The notes: generated by a model not told the origin, from the letters alone. A stretch of DNA of 64,000 nucleotides from Amycolatopsis thermalba (GCF_003385215.1 NZ_PQHW01000004.1:62001-126000), one strand, 5' to 3'; positions 34,243 to 42,513 are shown, numbered from the stretch's first letter. Numbers and translations: made by a program.

Positions 34243-34971
34243 TCAGGGCTGCAGTGCGGGTTCGAGCAGCCAGACGCCGCCGACGAACAGGCACGTGACC
34301 GCGATCACGCCGAGCATGAGCATCCACAGCGCGGCCGGGACGCCGGTCAGCCGGGCGAGCTGGTCCGCGTCGGAGTCCCGCGCCGCGCCGCGCCGCCGTT
34401 TCATCTGCAGCTCGATGACCGGCCGGAGCCCGCCCAGCAGCAGGAACCACGTGATCAGGTAGATGAACCACGCCTGCACCTGCGGCCCGGCGACCAGCGC
34501 GACCACCGCGAGCCCGCCGGCGGTGAGGACCACGGACAGCACGCCGTAGGCGTTGCGGACCATGACCAGGACGCCGAGCAGCAGCAACGCGGCGAGCGCG
34601 AGCAGCACCGTGATGCGGCCCGCGGCCAGCAGGCTCGCGAAGGCCAGGCCGAGGATCCCGGGCGCCGGATAGCCCGCGAGGGCGGTCAGCACCATGCCCG
34701 GGCCCTCGGGCTTGCCCCGGGAGACCGTGACGCCCGAGGTGTCGGAGTGCAGCTTGATCCCCTGCAGGCGACGCCCGGCCAGCACCGCGACCAGCGCGTG
34801 ACCCGCCTCGTGCACGATCGTCACCACGTTGCGGGCCATCCGCCAGGGCGCGCCGGACAGCACCAGCAGGAGCGCCACACCGCCGGTCACCAGCGGCACC
34901 GGAATGGACGGATCCGGCTGCGCCCCGAAGAGACCCGCCAGCACGTCGAACTCTGCCGTCGCCTCGTTCAC
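34243..34971 (-). CDS. M50-like membrane metallopeptidase
   Basis: 242 residues with six to seven hydrophobic segments. The zinc motif is HEAGHALVAVLAGRRL (about residues 54-69), placed at the end of a membrane helix as in M50B-type site-2 protease-like proteins. A second conserved LTALAGYPAPG segment follows. Members may cleave transmembrane substrates, but the partner is unknown. GTG start at 34971. It is followed upstream by a repeat-rich spacer. Confidence 0.82.
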   Translation of the reverse strand: MNEATAEFDVLAGLFGAQPDPSIPVPLVTGGVALLLVLSGAPWRMARNVVTIVHEAGHALVAVLAGRRLQGIKLHSDTSGVTVSRGKPEGPGMVLTALAGYPAPGILGLAFASLLAAGRITVLLALAALLLLGVLVMVRNAYGVLSVVLTAGGLAVVALVAGPQVQAWFIYLITWFLLLGGLRPVIELQMKRRRGAARDSDADQLARLTGVPAALWMLMLGVIAVTCLFVGGVWLLEPALQP

Positions 34972-35431
34972 GCGCGAAGCTCACCACATGTGGGGTGCAC
35001 TCCCTGTAATCACCCCCATCGCGTTCACAGCTCCTTCACTGGTAGTTGGGTGCGGGACCGGACCCGCCTCGCGCCCGGCCGCACGCCGCAGCTCCGCCCG
35101 GCCGTGTTGACAGAGCGGCGCCCCATCAGACCCCGCGCGGCAGCTCCGCCCGGGCGTGTTGACAGAGCGACGCCCCGCCGGGCCGCGTGCGACGGCTCTC
35201 CGGGCCGAGGTGACAGAGCGAGGCCCCGTCAGGGCCCACGCGTCAGTTCCCCGCCCGAGGGGACAGAGCAAGGCCCCGCCACCTCACATGCAGCGGCTCC
35301 TCCCCAACCGAGGTGAGAGAGCGAGGCCCTGCCATCCCCGCACGCGGCGGCCCCTCTCACCGAGGTAGCAGCGTGGGCGCTCTGCCAGGCACGGTGGCAG
35401 CTCCCGCCCACGTGACGGTGCGGGCGATGTG
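34972..35431. repeat. Intergenic array of degenerate ~52-bp tandem repeats
   Basis: The 460-bp space between the M50-like gene and alkA contains at least five degenerate copies of a unit of about 52 bp. The core word GACAGAGCG or a close variant begins at 35109, 35161, 35212, 35262 and 35315, giving steps of 52, 51, 50 and 53 bp. Each copy also has a CGGCAGCTCCGCCC-like word before the core. No credible gene lies inside; short open frames through it are simply repeats read in frame. The promoter of the M50-like gene should lie in 34972-35050. Confidence 0.78.
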
Positions 35432-36379
35432 TCAGGCGGCTTGCGTTGGCGCCTCCGTCGCTGCCCCGGCCGCGCTGGGCATCGGGTGGTGGGTGCGGTC
35501 CACTCGGAACAGGAGGGCTGCCCAGCTGCGGTACGGGGCCCACGCATCGGCGATCGAGGCGAGTTCCGTGGTCGATGCGGCGGGGCGGTCGTAGGCCCGG
35601 CGCATCTCCTCGAGCAGGTATCGCTCGTCCGTGGGGAAGACGTCCGGGTGGCCTGCGCCGCGGATCAGGATCAGCTGCGCCGAGAACGCCCCCACACCAG
35701 GCAGGGCGCGCAGTGCGTCCAGGGCATCCGCGGGATCCGCCGCGCGCAAGGCATCCGGGTCGAGGACGCCGGTCAGCGCGGCTTCGGCGACCACGCGCAG
35801 ACGGTCCACTTTGATCTCCGGCAGCCACGACGGCGCGGGCATCTCCAGCAACTCCGCCGGCGCCGGGAACGACCACAACGGACGCCCGTCGACATCGAGC
35901 TGCTCACCGTGCCGTTCAGCGATGCGTTGTTTGAACAACGCCGCCTGCGTGAACCGGATCCGCTGGCCGATGATCGCCCAGCAGGCGGCCTCGTACGGCG
36001 ACGTGAACAGCACCGGCCGCAACCCGGGATACCGCGCCTGCAACGCACCCACCACCGGATCTCGCTCACCGACCGCCGCGAAACCGGAGCCGTCCACGTC
36101 CAGTGACAGGATCCGCGCCACGTGCCGCGCCGCCTCCTCGACATCCGCTTGCCCCGCCACCACAGTGACTTCGACGGACCCCGGCGCCCGCTGCCGCACC
36201 CGCACCCCCGTATGCACCCACCTGCCCGGCAACGGGAAGGCCAGCCGGAGCGTGCCCGGCTCCTCCGCCGCGTCCGGGCGCGACGCCGGCGCGAACCCCT
36301 CCAGGAAACCGGCCGCCGCCGCGAGGTCGAACGGCCCCGGCACGGCGATCTCGACGGTGCCCGTCACACTGCTCGTCAT
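35432..36379 (-). CDS. DNA-3-methyladenine glycosylase II (AlkA-like)
   Basis: 315 residues. The N-terminal part resembles the AlkA_N region; the HhH-GPD core reads YEAACWAIIGQRIRFTQA then LPGVGAFSAQLILIRGAGHPD, followed by the catalytic Asp region FPTDERYL. It excises alkylated purines. ATG 36379 is preceded by GGAGA; the frame is open further upstream but without a better start. It is divergent from the erm leader, and 35432 is its stop just beyond the repeat array. Confidence 0.88.
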   Translation of the reverse strand: MTSSVTGTVEIAVPGPFDLAAAAGFLEGFAPASRPDAAEEPGTLRLAFPLPGRWVHTGVRVRQRAPGSVEVTVVAGQADVEEAARHVARILSLDVDGSGFAAVGERDPVVGALQARYPGLRPVLFTSPYEAACWAIIGQRIRFTQAALFKQRIAERHGEQLDVDGRPLWSFPAPAELLEMPAPSWLPEIKVDRLRVVAEAALTGVLDPDALRAADPADALDALRALPGVGAFSAQLILIRGAGHPDVFPTDERYLLEEMRRAYDRPAASTTELASIADAWAPYRSWAALLFRVDRTHHPMPSAAGAATEAPTQAA

Positions 36380-36476
36380 CGTTGCTCTCCTTCGGTTCGA
36401 CGATGATGGGATGACGGTAGCGGGACCCACCGACAATTCCGGGAAAACCAGTTGCCCGCCTCGCTACGGTGGGGCC

Positions 36477-36530
36477 ATGGGTATGTTCTCGCAGTCCTGC
36501 ATGGTGTTCGCCCGCTTGCGGCGCGCCTGA
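36477..36530 (+). CDS. Leader peptide ORF of the erm gene
   Basis: A 17-codon frame, MGMFSQSCMVFARLRRA, ends 87 bp before the rRNA methylase start. It begins MGxFS like the ErmC leader and contains Arg-Leu-Arg (codons 13-15), the stalling motif of ErmD-type leaders. A -10-like TACGGT lies at 36465-36470, which would put the transcript start at about the ATG, so the leader may be translated leaderless. Its stop codon forms the first bases of a long stem. A macrolide-sensing attenuator is inferred. Confidence 0.6.
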   Translation: MGMFSQSCMVFARLRRA

Positions 36531-36612
36531 CGCAGTGGCTGCCCTTCCACACCGAGTTCCCCACCGCCGGCCGCTGCGTCATGAGCTTCCTGCCCGCTCT
36601 CATGACGTGGAG
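36529..36612 (+). promoter_or_regulatory. Competing hairpins, translational attenuator of erm
   Basis: Stem A pairs GACGCAGTGGC (36529-36539) with GCCGCTGCGTC (36570-36580), eleven pairs with one G-T. Stem B pairs GTCATGAG (36578-36585) with CTCATGAC (36599-36606) and can extend outward so that 36574-36577 covers 36607-36610, part of the ribosome site TGGAG (36608-36612). The stems share 36574-36580 and exclude each other, as in erm attenuators. Which state is induced cannot be decided by eye. Confidence 0.62.
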
Positions 36613-36617
36613 TTCCC

Positions 36618-37397
36618 ATGCCCTCGGCACCCCGTGCCGGGCGGTCCGCCGGCGTGCATTTCCTTGCCACACCGGCGATCGCCGCACAACTCGTCCAATC
36701 CTGCACCGTCGGCGGTGACGATCTCGTCCTGGAGATCGGCGCCGGACAGGGCGCCCTCACCCGTCACCTCGCCGCCACCGGCGCGCGCATTCTCGCCGTC
36801 GAGCGAGATGACCACTTCGTGCGCCGCCTGACCACCCATTTCGGTGATCGGCCGAACGTTCGCGTCGTGCACGGCGACGCCCGCGACATTCCCCTGCCCC
36901 GAAGGAAGTTCCTGCTGGTGGCCAATCTCCCGTACGCGCTGTCGACCACGATCCTGCGTCGCATGCTCACCGCCCGCACCGCGCTCCACCGTGCCGCGGT
37001 GATCGTCGAATGGGGCTTCGCCAAACGGATCTGCGCGACCGTGCCCCGCCAGCTCGAACAGGCGTGGTGGGCCGCCCGCTTCGACCTCGAACTGGTGACC
37101 CGGATCGGCCCGCACCACTTCTCCCCGCCACCGCGCGTCGACTCCGCGCACCTGGCGATCCGCCGCAACTCGTTCCCCCGCTCGGCCGAACGAGCACTGT
37201 GGACAGTCCTGTCCAGCGCCTACCGCCACCCCACCGCACCGGCGGACCGGCTGTTCGACCGGCGCGCCCTGCGCCGCGCCGGAATCCAGCCGACCGAACC
37301 CGCCGCCACCGTCCCGCCCCACGCCTGGGCACGCCTGGCGCGCGACCTGTCCCCCGGCCGCACCTGGCCGGCCCTGCCGAAACGGCTCCGGGAGTGA
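36618..37397 (+). CDS. erm: Erm-type 23S rRNA adenine N6-methyltransferase
   Basis: 259 residues. Features of the Erm/KsgA group: GVHFLATPAIAAQLV near the N terminus, SAM motif VLEIGAGQGALT (residues 37-48), acidic VERDDHF, GDARDI, and the catalytic NLPYALST (Asn103). The C-terminal helical part ends in a basic tail. Dimethylation of A2058 would give macrolide-lincosamide-streptogramin B resistance. The leader ORF and paired hairpins upstream support Erm over the housekeeping KsgA. ATG 36618 follows TGGAG by five bases. Confidence 0.87.
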   Translation: MPSAPRAGRSAGVHFLATPAIAAQLVQSCTVGGDDLVLEIGAGQGALTRHLAATGARILAVERDDHFVRRLTTHFGDRPNVRVVHGDARDIPLPRRKFLLVANLPYALSTTILRRMLTARTALHRAAVIVEWGFAKRICATVPRQLEQAWWAARFDLELVTRIGPHHFSPPPRVDSAHLAIRRNSFPRSAERALWTVLSSAYRHPTAPADRLFDRRALRRAGIQPTEPAATVPPHAWARLARDLSPGRTWPALPKRLRE

Positions 37398-37402
37398 CGA
37401 AC

Positions 37403-37453
37403 TCTCAGGAAAATCTTCTCAGGAGATTTCCGGGTCGCTCCACAGGATTCTCA
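37403..37453. promoter_or_regulatory. Direct and inverted repeats upstream of the HtrA-like gene
   Basis: TCTCAGGA occurs at 37403-37410 and again at 37417-37424, and a related TTCTCACA lies at 37448. GGAAAATCT (37408-37416) also pairs with AGATTTCC (37424-37431) apart from one extra base. Paired direct repeats are typical binding sites of OmpR-class response regulators, and mycobacterial HtrA-like pepD is controlled by such a regulator. The assignment to a specific regulator is a guess. Confidence 0.4.
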
Positions 37454-37473
37454 CAAGAACGCGGACCAACCTC

Positions 37474-38400
37474 ATGAGCATGAACGAGAACGAGTTCCGG
37501 GCGAGCCAGGTCGGCGGGGTCCCGCCGACCTACAGCCACCCCCACTACCAGCAGCCGCTCGCGGCCGCGCCGGTGCTCACGCCCCCGCGGCCCAAGAAGA
37601 AGCGCGTCGCCGCACTCGTCACCGCCGGCACCCTCGCCGCGGCCGTGATCGGCGGCGCCAGCGGAGCCGCCGTCGTGGCCCTCGACAGCGGCACCTCCAC
37701 GGGCACGGCCACGTCCGCGACCACGGTGTCCAGCACCACGAACACCGACGTCAGCGCCGTCGCCGCCAAGGTCCTGCCGAGCGTCGTGCAGGTCAACGTC
37801 ACGACCCGCCAGGGCGAGGCCATCGGATCCGGCGTGATCCTGACCGCCGACGGCAAGATCCTCACCAACGCGCACGTTGTGTCCGACGCCGTCGGCGACG
37901 TCACCATCACCCTGTCCGACGGCACCGAGTACCAGGCCAGCGTCCTCGGCGCGGACACCAAGGCCGACATCGCCGTCCTGCAGGCCAAAGGCGCCAGCGG
38001 CCTCACCGCCGCCACCCTCGGCGACTCCGGCAAGGTGCAGGTCGGCGAACAGGTCGTCGCCATCGGCTCCCCCGGCGGACTGCAGAACACCGTCACCTCG
38101 GGCATCGTCAGCGCCGTCGACCGCGACCTCTCCGACATCTCCAGCGGCGAGCCGGAGACCCCGTTCGGGCAGACCGCCAACACCGCCAGCGACAGCCCCA
38201 GCTACACCGCCATCCAAACCGACGCCTCCATCAACCAGGGCAACTCCGGCGGACCACTCGTCAACATGAACGGCGAGGTCATCGGCATCAACTCCGCCCT
38301 CTACAGCCCGTCGGCCACCTCCACCGGATCCGTCGGCATCGGCTTCGCCATCCCCATCGACGACGCCAAGACGATCATCGCGCAGATCGAGAACAGCTGA
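37474..38400 (+). CDS. S1C (HtrA/DegP-like) trypsin-like serine protease without PDZ domain
   Basis: 308 residues. A cytoplasmic Pro-rich N terminus (1-40), one membrane anchor (about 44-70) and an extracytoplasmic protease domain. The triad is His134 (TNAHVV), Asp165 (KADIAVL) and Ser258 (GNSGGPL). The chain ends directly after the protease fold; the PDZ domain usual in mycobacterial PepD/HtrA is missing. It should act in envelope protein quality control. Repeats upstream suggest stress regulation. Confidence 0.9.
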   Translation: MSMNENEFRASQVGGVPPTYSHPHYQQPLAAAPVLTPPRPKKKRVAALVTAGTLAAAVIGGASGAAVVALDSGTSTGTATSATTVSSTTNTDVSAVAAKVLPSVVQVNVTTRQGEAIGSGVILTADGKILTNAHVVSDAVGDVTITLSDGTEYQASVLGADTKADIAVLQAKGASGLTAATLGDSGKVQVGEQVVAIGSPGGLQNTVTSGIVSAVDRDLSDISSGEPETPFGQTANTASDSPSYTAIQTDASINQGNSGGPLVNMNGEVIGINSALYSPSATSTGSVGIGFAIPIDDAKTIIAQIENS

Positions 38401-38407
38401 CACACCC

Positions 38408-38438
38408 GGAACGGGCCGCGGTCGGGGCGGCCCGTTCC
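38408..38438 (+). terminator. Hairpin terminator after the protease gene
   Basis: GGAACGGGCCGC (38408-38419) pairs perfectly with GCGGCCCGTTCC (38427-38438) around a 7-base loop, starting 8 bp after the protease stop codon. Confidence 0.85.
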
Positions 38439-38484
38439 GCTGTGCCGGACGGTCCCCGCGCGCGGCCCGCGTTAGGGTTTCCCG

Positions 38485-39093
38485 GTGACCGACCGTCTTG
38501 TCTGGATCGACTGCGAGATGACAGGGCTGGACCTCGCGAAGGACGCCCTGATCGAAATCGCCGCCCTGGTGACCGACGCCGACCTCAACATCCTCGGCGA
38601 CGGCCTCGACCTCGTCATCCACGCCGATGACGACGTGCTCGCCGGCATGCCCGACGTCGTGCGCGAAATGCACGCCAAATCCGGGCTCACCGACGAAGTC
38701 CGCCGCTCCGTCACCACCCTCGAGGAAGCCGAACAACGCGTCCTCGACTACATCCGGACCCACGTTCCCGAAGCCAACAGCGCCCCCCTCGCCGGCAACT
38801 CCATCGCCACCGACCGCGGATTCATCGCCCGCGACATGCCGGCCCTCGACGCCCACCTGCACTACCGCATGGTCGACGTGTCCTCGGTCAAGGAACTCGT
38901 GCGGCGCTGGTACCCCCGCATCTACTACGCCAAGCCCGAGAAGGGCCTCGCGCACCGGGCACTCGCCGACATCAAGGAATCCATCAGCGAACTCGACTAC
39001 TACCGGCGCACCGCGTTCGTGCCCCTACCCGGCCCCAGCACCGACGAAGCCCGCGCCGCGGCCGCCGAAGTGCAGCTCAAACACACCAAGTGA
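38485..39093 (+). CDS. orn: Oligoribonuclease
   Basis: 202 residues, GTG start. A DEDDh exonuclease: [11 protein letters not shown] supplies Asp9 and Glu11, [11 protein letters not shown] the middle Asp region, and [11 protein letters not shown] the final His and Asp. It degrades 2-5-nt RNAs and pGpG, completing mRNA decay, and is essential in many bacteria. As often in actinomycetes, it lies directly before tRNA-His. Confidence 0.95.
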   Translation: MTDRLVWIDCEMTGLDLAKDALIEIAALVTDADLNILGDGLDLVIHADDDVLAGMPDVVREMHAKSGLTDEVRRSVTTLEEAEQRVLDYIRTHVPEANSAPLAGNSIATDRGFIARDMPALDAHLHYRMVDVSSVKELVRRWYPRIYYAKPEKGLAHRALADIKESISELDYYRRTAFVPLPGPSTDEARAAAAEVQLKHTK

Positions 39094-39165
39094 CCCCCCG
39101 CGTGCCCCCGCTCGCGGGCACGCTACGATATCCCGGCTGGTGGCGATCGCAAGACGCCCCACGTG

Positions 39166-39241
39166 GTGGGTGTAGCTCAGCTGGTAGAGCACCTGGTTGT
39201 GGTCCAGGAAGTCGCGGGTTCAAGTCCCGTCACTCACCCCA
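39166..39241 (+). tRNA. tRNA-His (GTG anticodon)
   Basis: The cloverleaf folds fully: acceptor GTGGGTG (39166-39172) with CACTCAC (39231-39237) including one G-T pair, anticodon stem CCTGG/CCAGG with GTG at 39199-39201, and T-arm CGGGTTCAAGTCCCG. G at 39165 can be the histidine-specific G-1. CCA is encoded (39239-39241). A repeat-rich spacer follows at once. Confidence 0.97.
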
Positions 39242-39759
39242 TGGCCCCACCCTGCTCGGTCGCTTCGCGGCCTCGCCGGGTGGGGTTCGTCATTTCCTCC
39301 GGGGGCCGAGCCCCCGGACCCCCACGGTGCGAGCTCCTCACCCCGGCGAGCGCTGGGCACGAATGGCGGGGACCAGCGTGGCCCGGACGAGGTCGCTGGG
39401 GCGACCTCATCGGGCCTCGGCGGGCGCGGGTGCGAGTGGCCTGGGGCTGGTCGCTTCGCGGCCTCGCCGGGTGGGGTTCGTCATTTCCTCCGGGGGCCGA
39501 GCCCCCGGACCCCCACGGTGCGAGCTCCTCACCCCGGCGAGCGCTGAGCACGAATGGCGGGGACCAGCGTGGCCCGGACGAGGTCGCTGGGCGACCTCAT
39601 CGGGCGTGGGCTGGTGCGGGGTCCCCTACTCGGTCGCTGGGCGACCTCGTGGGGGCCGTTGGGTGGGGTTCGTCATTCCTCCAGAGGTCCCCGCAGCCCC
39701 AGGGCGCGAGCTTCCTCGCCCTGGCGAGCGCTGCGCGACCTCGTCGGGGCGTCGCGCCT
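39242..39759. repeat. Long direct repeats downstream of tRNA-His
   Basis: The 518-bp space before the converging L,D-transpeptidase gene is nearly all repeat. A segment of about 155 bp at 39258-39413 recurs almost unchanged at 39449-39604, offset 191 bp, and a shorter, diverged third copy lies at about 39630-39751. Each of the first two copies contains CCGGGGGC-CGA-GCCCCCGG, a strong hairpin. The blocks between copies share ACCTCATCGGGC. No gene is credible here; the hairpins probably act as terminators for the tRNA transcript. Confidence 0.82.
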
Positions 39760-40956
39760 TCAGCTGCTTGTGGGGGTTGTCCAGGCTGTCCAGGGGAGTT
39801 GCCAGACCGACCAGCCGTCGGTCGGTTCCAGGGGCTGGCCGCCGCTGTTCGTGACCGTGAACAGGTCGCCCTTCTTCGACAGGTCCATCAGCCACTTCGC
39901 GTTCGCGTCCGACAGGTTGATGCAGCCGTGCGACACGTTCCGGCGCCCCTGCAAACCCACCGACCACGGCGCCGAGTGGTAGAAGATCCCGCTGTTCGAC
40001 AAGCGCACCGCGTACTTCACGAACGTCCGGTAACCGCCCGGAGTGTCGGCCGGGACACCGTACGTGCCGGAATCCATGGTGTAGCCGTTGTGCTCACTCA
40101 TCACCGTGTACGTGCCCACCGGCGTCGTGTTACCCGGCTTGCCCATCGAGATCGGCAACGTCCGCACCTCGGCGTCGTTCACCATCACCTTCGCCTGGTG
40201 CGACGCCCCATCGGCGACCACGACCACCTTGTCACCCACTGTGATCTTCGCCGCACGGTCTTCCAGCCCGTACGCGCCGCCACCCAGCGGCTTGCCGTAG
40301 ATCGCGGCCTCCACGGAGATCCTCGTGCCCGGCTGCCAGTAGTCCTTCGGCCGCCAGATCACCATGCTGTCGCTCATCCAGCGGAACGCGCCCTCGGTGA
40401 CCGGCTCGGTCACCACCTTCAGCGCCCGCTCCGCCGCCGACCGGTCGGCCACCTTCGAGTTGAACGTGAAGATCAACGGCATCCCGACGCCGACCGTCTC
40501 CCCGTCCTGCATGTTCAACGAGACGGAGATCGTCTTCCGCGGCTTCGCCACCGTGGTGAACGTCGAGGTCGAGGTGACCTGCTTGCCGTCCCCGCCCACC
40601 GCGACCGCCGTCAGCGTGTACTGCTTGCCGTAGCCGAGACCGTCGGCGAACTCCCACGACGTGCCGTCCGCCGACAAGGCACCCGGAACGGCCTCACCCT
40701 CCGGGTTGCGCAGCGTGACCTCGGTCAACCTGCCGCCGGTAGCCGTCACCGAAACGGGTTCACCTGGCGCGACGTCCGCGGCACCGGACGACGGAACCAC
40801 GGCGATCGACGCCGGCCGAGCAGCTTCCGCCGAAGCCGAGGCTGACGCCCCTGAACCGCTGGTACCGCCGTTGCCAGCCTCCGCCGTGCAGCCGGCCAGC
40901 AACCCGGCCGCCAGCACCAGGCAAGCCCATCTGCCCGCAACCACCGAACGCCGCAT
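39760..40956 (-). CDS. L,D-transpeptidase lipoprotein (LdtMt2-like)
   Basis: 398 residues. Lipoprotein signal with lipobox LAGC near residue 20, a Ser/Ala-rich linker, two Ig-like domains (about 50-140 and 145-245) and a C-terminal YkuD domain. The catalytic motif is intact: HSAPWSVGLQGRRNVSHGCI, with Cys in SHGCINLSDANA. It forms 3-3 cross-links in peptidoglycan and resists most beta-lactams. The layout matches mycobacterial LdtMt2. Confidence 0.93.
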   Translation of the reverse strand: MRRSVVAGRWACLVLAAGLLAGCTAEAGNGGTSGSGASASASAEAARPASIAVVPSSGAADVAPGEPVSVTATGGRLTEVTLRNPEGEAVPGALSADGTSWEFADGLGYGKQYTLTAVAVGGDGKQVTSTSTFTTVAKPRKTISVSLNMQDGETVGVGMPLIFTFNSKVADRSAAERALKVVTEPVTEGAFRWMSDSMVIWRPKDYWQPGTRISVEAAIYGKPLGGGAYGLEDRAAKITVGDKVVVVADGASHQAKVMVNDAEVRTLPISMGKPGNTTPVGTYTVMSEHNGYTMDSGTYGVPADTPGGYRTFVKYAVRLSNSGIFYHSAPWSVGLQGRRNVSHGCINLSDANAKWLMDLSKKGDLFTVTNSGGQPLEPTDGWSVWQLPWTAWTTPTSS

Positions 40957-41132
40957 GATGCCCCCAATCCGGTGAAGATCGCCCGCTTCGTTCTCCTGCG
41001 CCCAGTCTGCCCGATCTCGCCGAGACGAGGGGCAAAGACCTGCCGAAACACGAGAGGGGACCCCCGTGAACGGCCTCCCGCGGGCGTGCTAATCTTTTTT
41101 CCGTCGCCAGGGAGACCAGGCGGCCGAGGCCA

Positions 41133-41205
<73 letters not shown>

Positions 41206-41211
41206 CAGTCA

Positions 41212-41237
41212 CCCCAGGTCCTAGGGCCTGGGGTTTT
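41212..41237 (+). terminator. Rho-independent terminator of tRNA-Lys
   Basis: CCCCAGG (41212-41218) pairs with CCTGGGG (41227-41233), and the inner bases TCCTAGGG extend the stem. TTTT follows at once and a second TTTT lies 7 bp on. From here to 41513 I see no gene or other signal. Confidence 0.9.
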
Positions 41238-41513
41238 CTGCTTTTCTGGATCGGGCGCGCCTTCGGGTGGTGACCGCAGCCGGCTCCGTTCTCACTGTCG
41301 TGCCGACAGGCTGCGGGGCGATCTGACAGCTGGTCCGGCGGTGCCGCCCCGCTGCGGCGGTCGTACGCCACCGTCCTGCCCGACCGTCGCTCTGCCGGAC
41401 AGCCTGTCCCAGCCCAACGTCGGCGAGTTGGCGTGCCAGCGGCTCATCGCCCGCATCCCCTCGGCGCAGGGGGCTCGCCGAGGTCGGCGCGTTCGCGCGG
41501 TGGTCCGGGCTCC

Positions 41514-42258
41514 TCACTCGATGACGCGCAACGGGTGTTCGAGCAGGCCGGTGAGCGTGGCCAGGAACTGAGCGGCGAGCGCGCCGTCGATGATGCGGTG
41601 ATCGGCGGTGATCGTGTACCGCATGCGCCACGGCTCACCGAGTGCGGCGCCGAACGCGAGGATGGCGCCCTGGCGCGGGTTGATGATGGCGGGGAACTGG
41701 TCGACCCCGAACATGCCGAGGCTGCTGACCGTGACCGTGACCGGGGACCGGTCGGCGACGCGGACCACCGGCACCACCAGGCCGCTCGGCGACGACACCG
41801 CGATCCCGACGTGGATTCCCTCGTGCAGCACGGTTTCGCCGCGGCCCTCCGGGGAGTACGAGGCGTCGATCCCCGGGTGCGCCCGCAGTGGGGCACGGTG
41901 GCGCTGTCGGCAAGACGGGTCGCCACGGCGTGGCGGACGGCGTCGGCGTCGGCGACGGGTTCGGCGGGAGCGGTAGCGGTCTTCGATGTCGAACCGCACG
42001 ATGCGTCCCCGCGGTCCGCTGCCGGTGATCCCGGCGAGGTCGATCCCGTGTTCGCGGGCGAGCCGCCGCACGAGGGGCGTGGCCGCCGGGCGGCTGTTTC
42101 CCGCGCGACACGGCCGGTGCTGCGGGCACCGGTGCCGGTGTGTCGCGTGTGGTCGGTGGCTGGTCGCCGCTGCCGTCGTCGAGGCGGGCGATCGGGGCAC
42201 CGATGGGCACCGCGCTGCCTGCGGGCACGAGGACCGCGCAAGCGACCGTGGCGAACCT
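41514..42258 (-). pseudogene. Decayed 2-oxo acid dehydrogenase E2 acyltransferase
   Basis: Pieces of a dihydrolipoamide acyltransferase appear in order but in different frames: the end of a lipoyl domain (GSAVPIGAPIARLDDG, about 42180-42240), the E1/E3-binding domain (LVRRLAREHGIDLAGITGSG, about 42010-42075), the start of the catalytic domain (VRHAVATRLADSATVPHC) in a third frame, then HPGIDASYSPEGRGETVLHE and the end with the catalytic motif DHRIIDGA. At least three frame changes and a deletion inside the catalytic domain show that it is inactive. It lies just after tRNA-Lys; no E1 gene is nearby. Confidence 0.75.
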
Positions 42259-42261
42259 GCG

Positions 42262-42415
42262 GGGTAGCCGCGGGCTTCGGCCCACCGGATCCCGCTCTGC
42301 GGAACCTGGTGGCCGAACTCAGCGAAGGCAACGCGCACTTCCGCGCCTTGTGGAGGCCCGCCAGGTGAGCGGCAAGTCCCGCGAACCCAAACACCTCGTG
42401 CACCGCCACGCGGTG
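42262..42415 (+). pseudogene. Fragment of MmyB-like XRE regulator
   Basis: The frame DPALRNLVAELSEGNAHFRA-LW, then after a frame change VSGKSREPKHLVHRHAVP, matches the C-terminal signature of MmyB-type ligand-binding regulators (LVGEL, FxxLW, V-x-G-K, K-x-x-x-HP). No helix-turn-helix part is visible upstream, where the E2 remnant of the opposite strand begins. It is a short broken remnant. The identification rests on pattern memory and is moderately secure. Confidence 0.45.
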
Positions 42416-42513
42416 CCGCGCCCACGCGAGCCGACCGCACGCCCACCCAGGCGCAGCGCGACCGGTTCGCGCGCTGACCCTCCCCCTTCCCCTCCGGTTC
42501 CGGCTGCCGCGGA

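Noticed and set aside
36618-37397. Housekeeping KsgA rather than Erm
   Set aside because: Length and NLPY motif fit both families, but the leader ORF, attenuator hairpins and basic C-terminal tail favour Erm.
39242-39759. Protein genes in the repeat-rich spacer after tRNA-His
   Set aside because: Open frames there are duplicated by the DNA repeat, begin inside the tRNA or hairpins, and have no family pattern.
41206-41513. Short frames between tRNA-Lys and the E2 remnant
   Set aside because: No start with a ribosome site and no recognisable motif in either strand.
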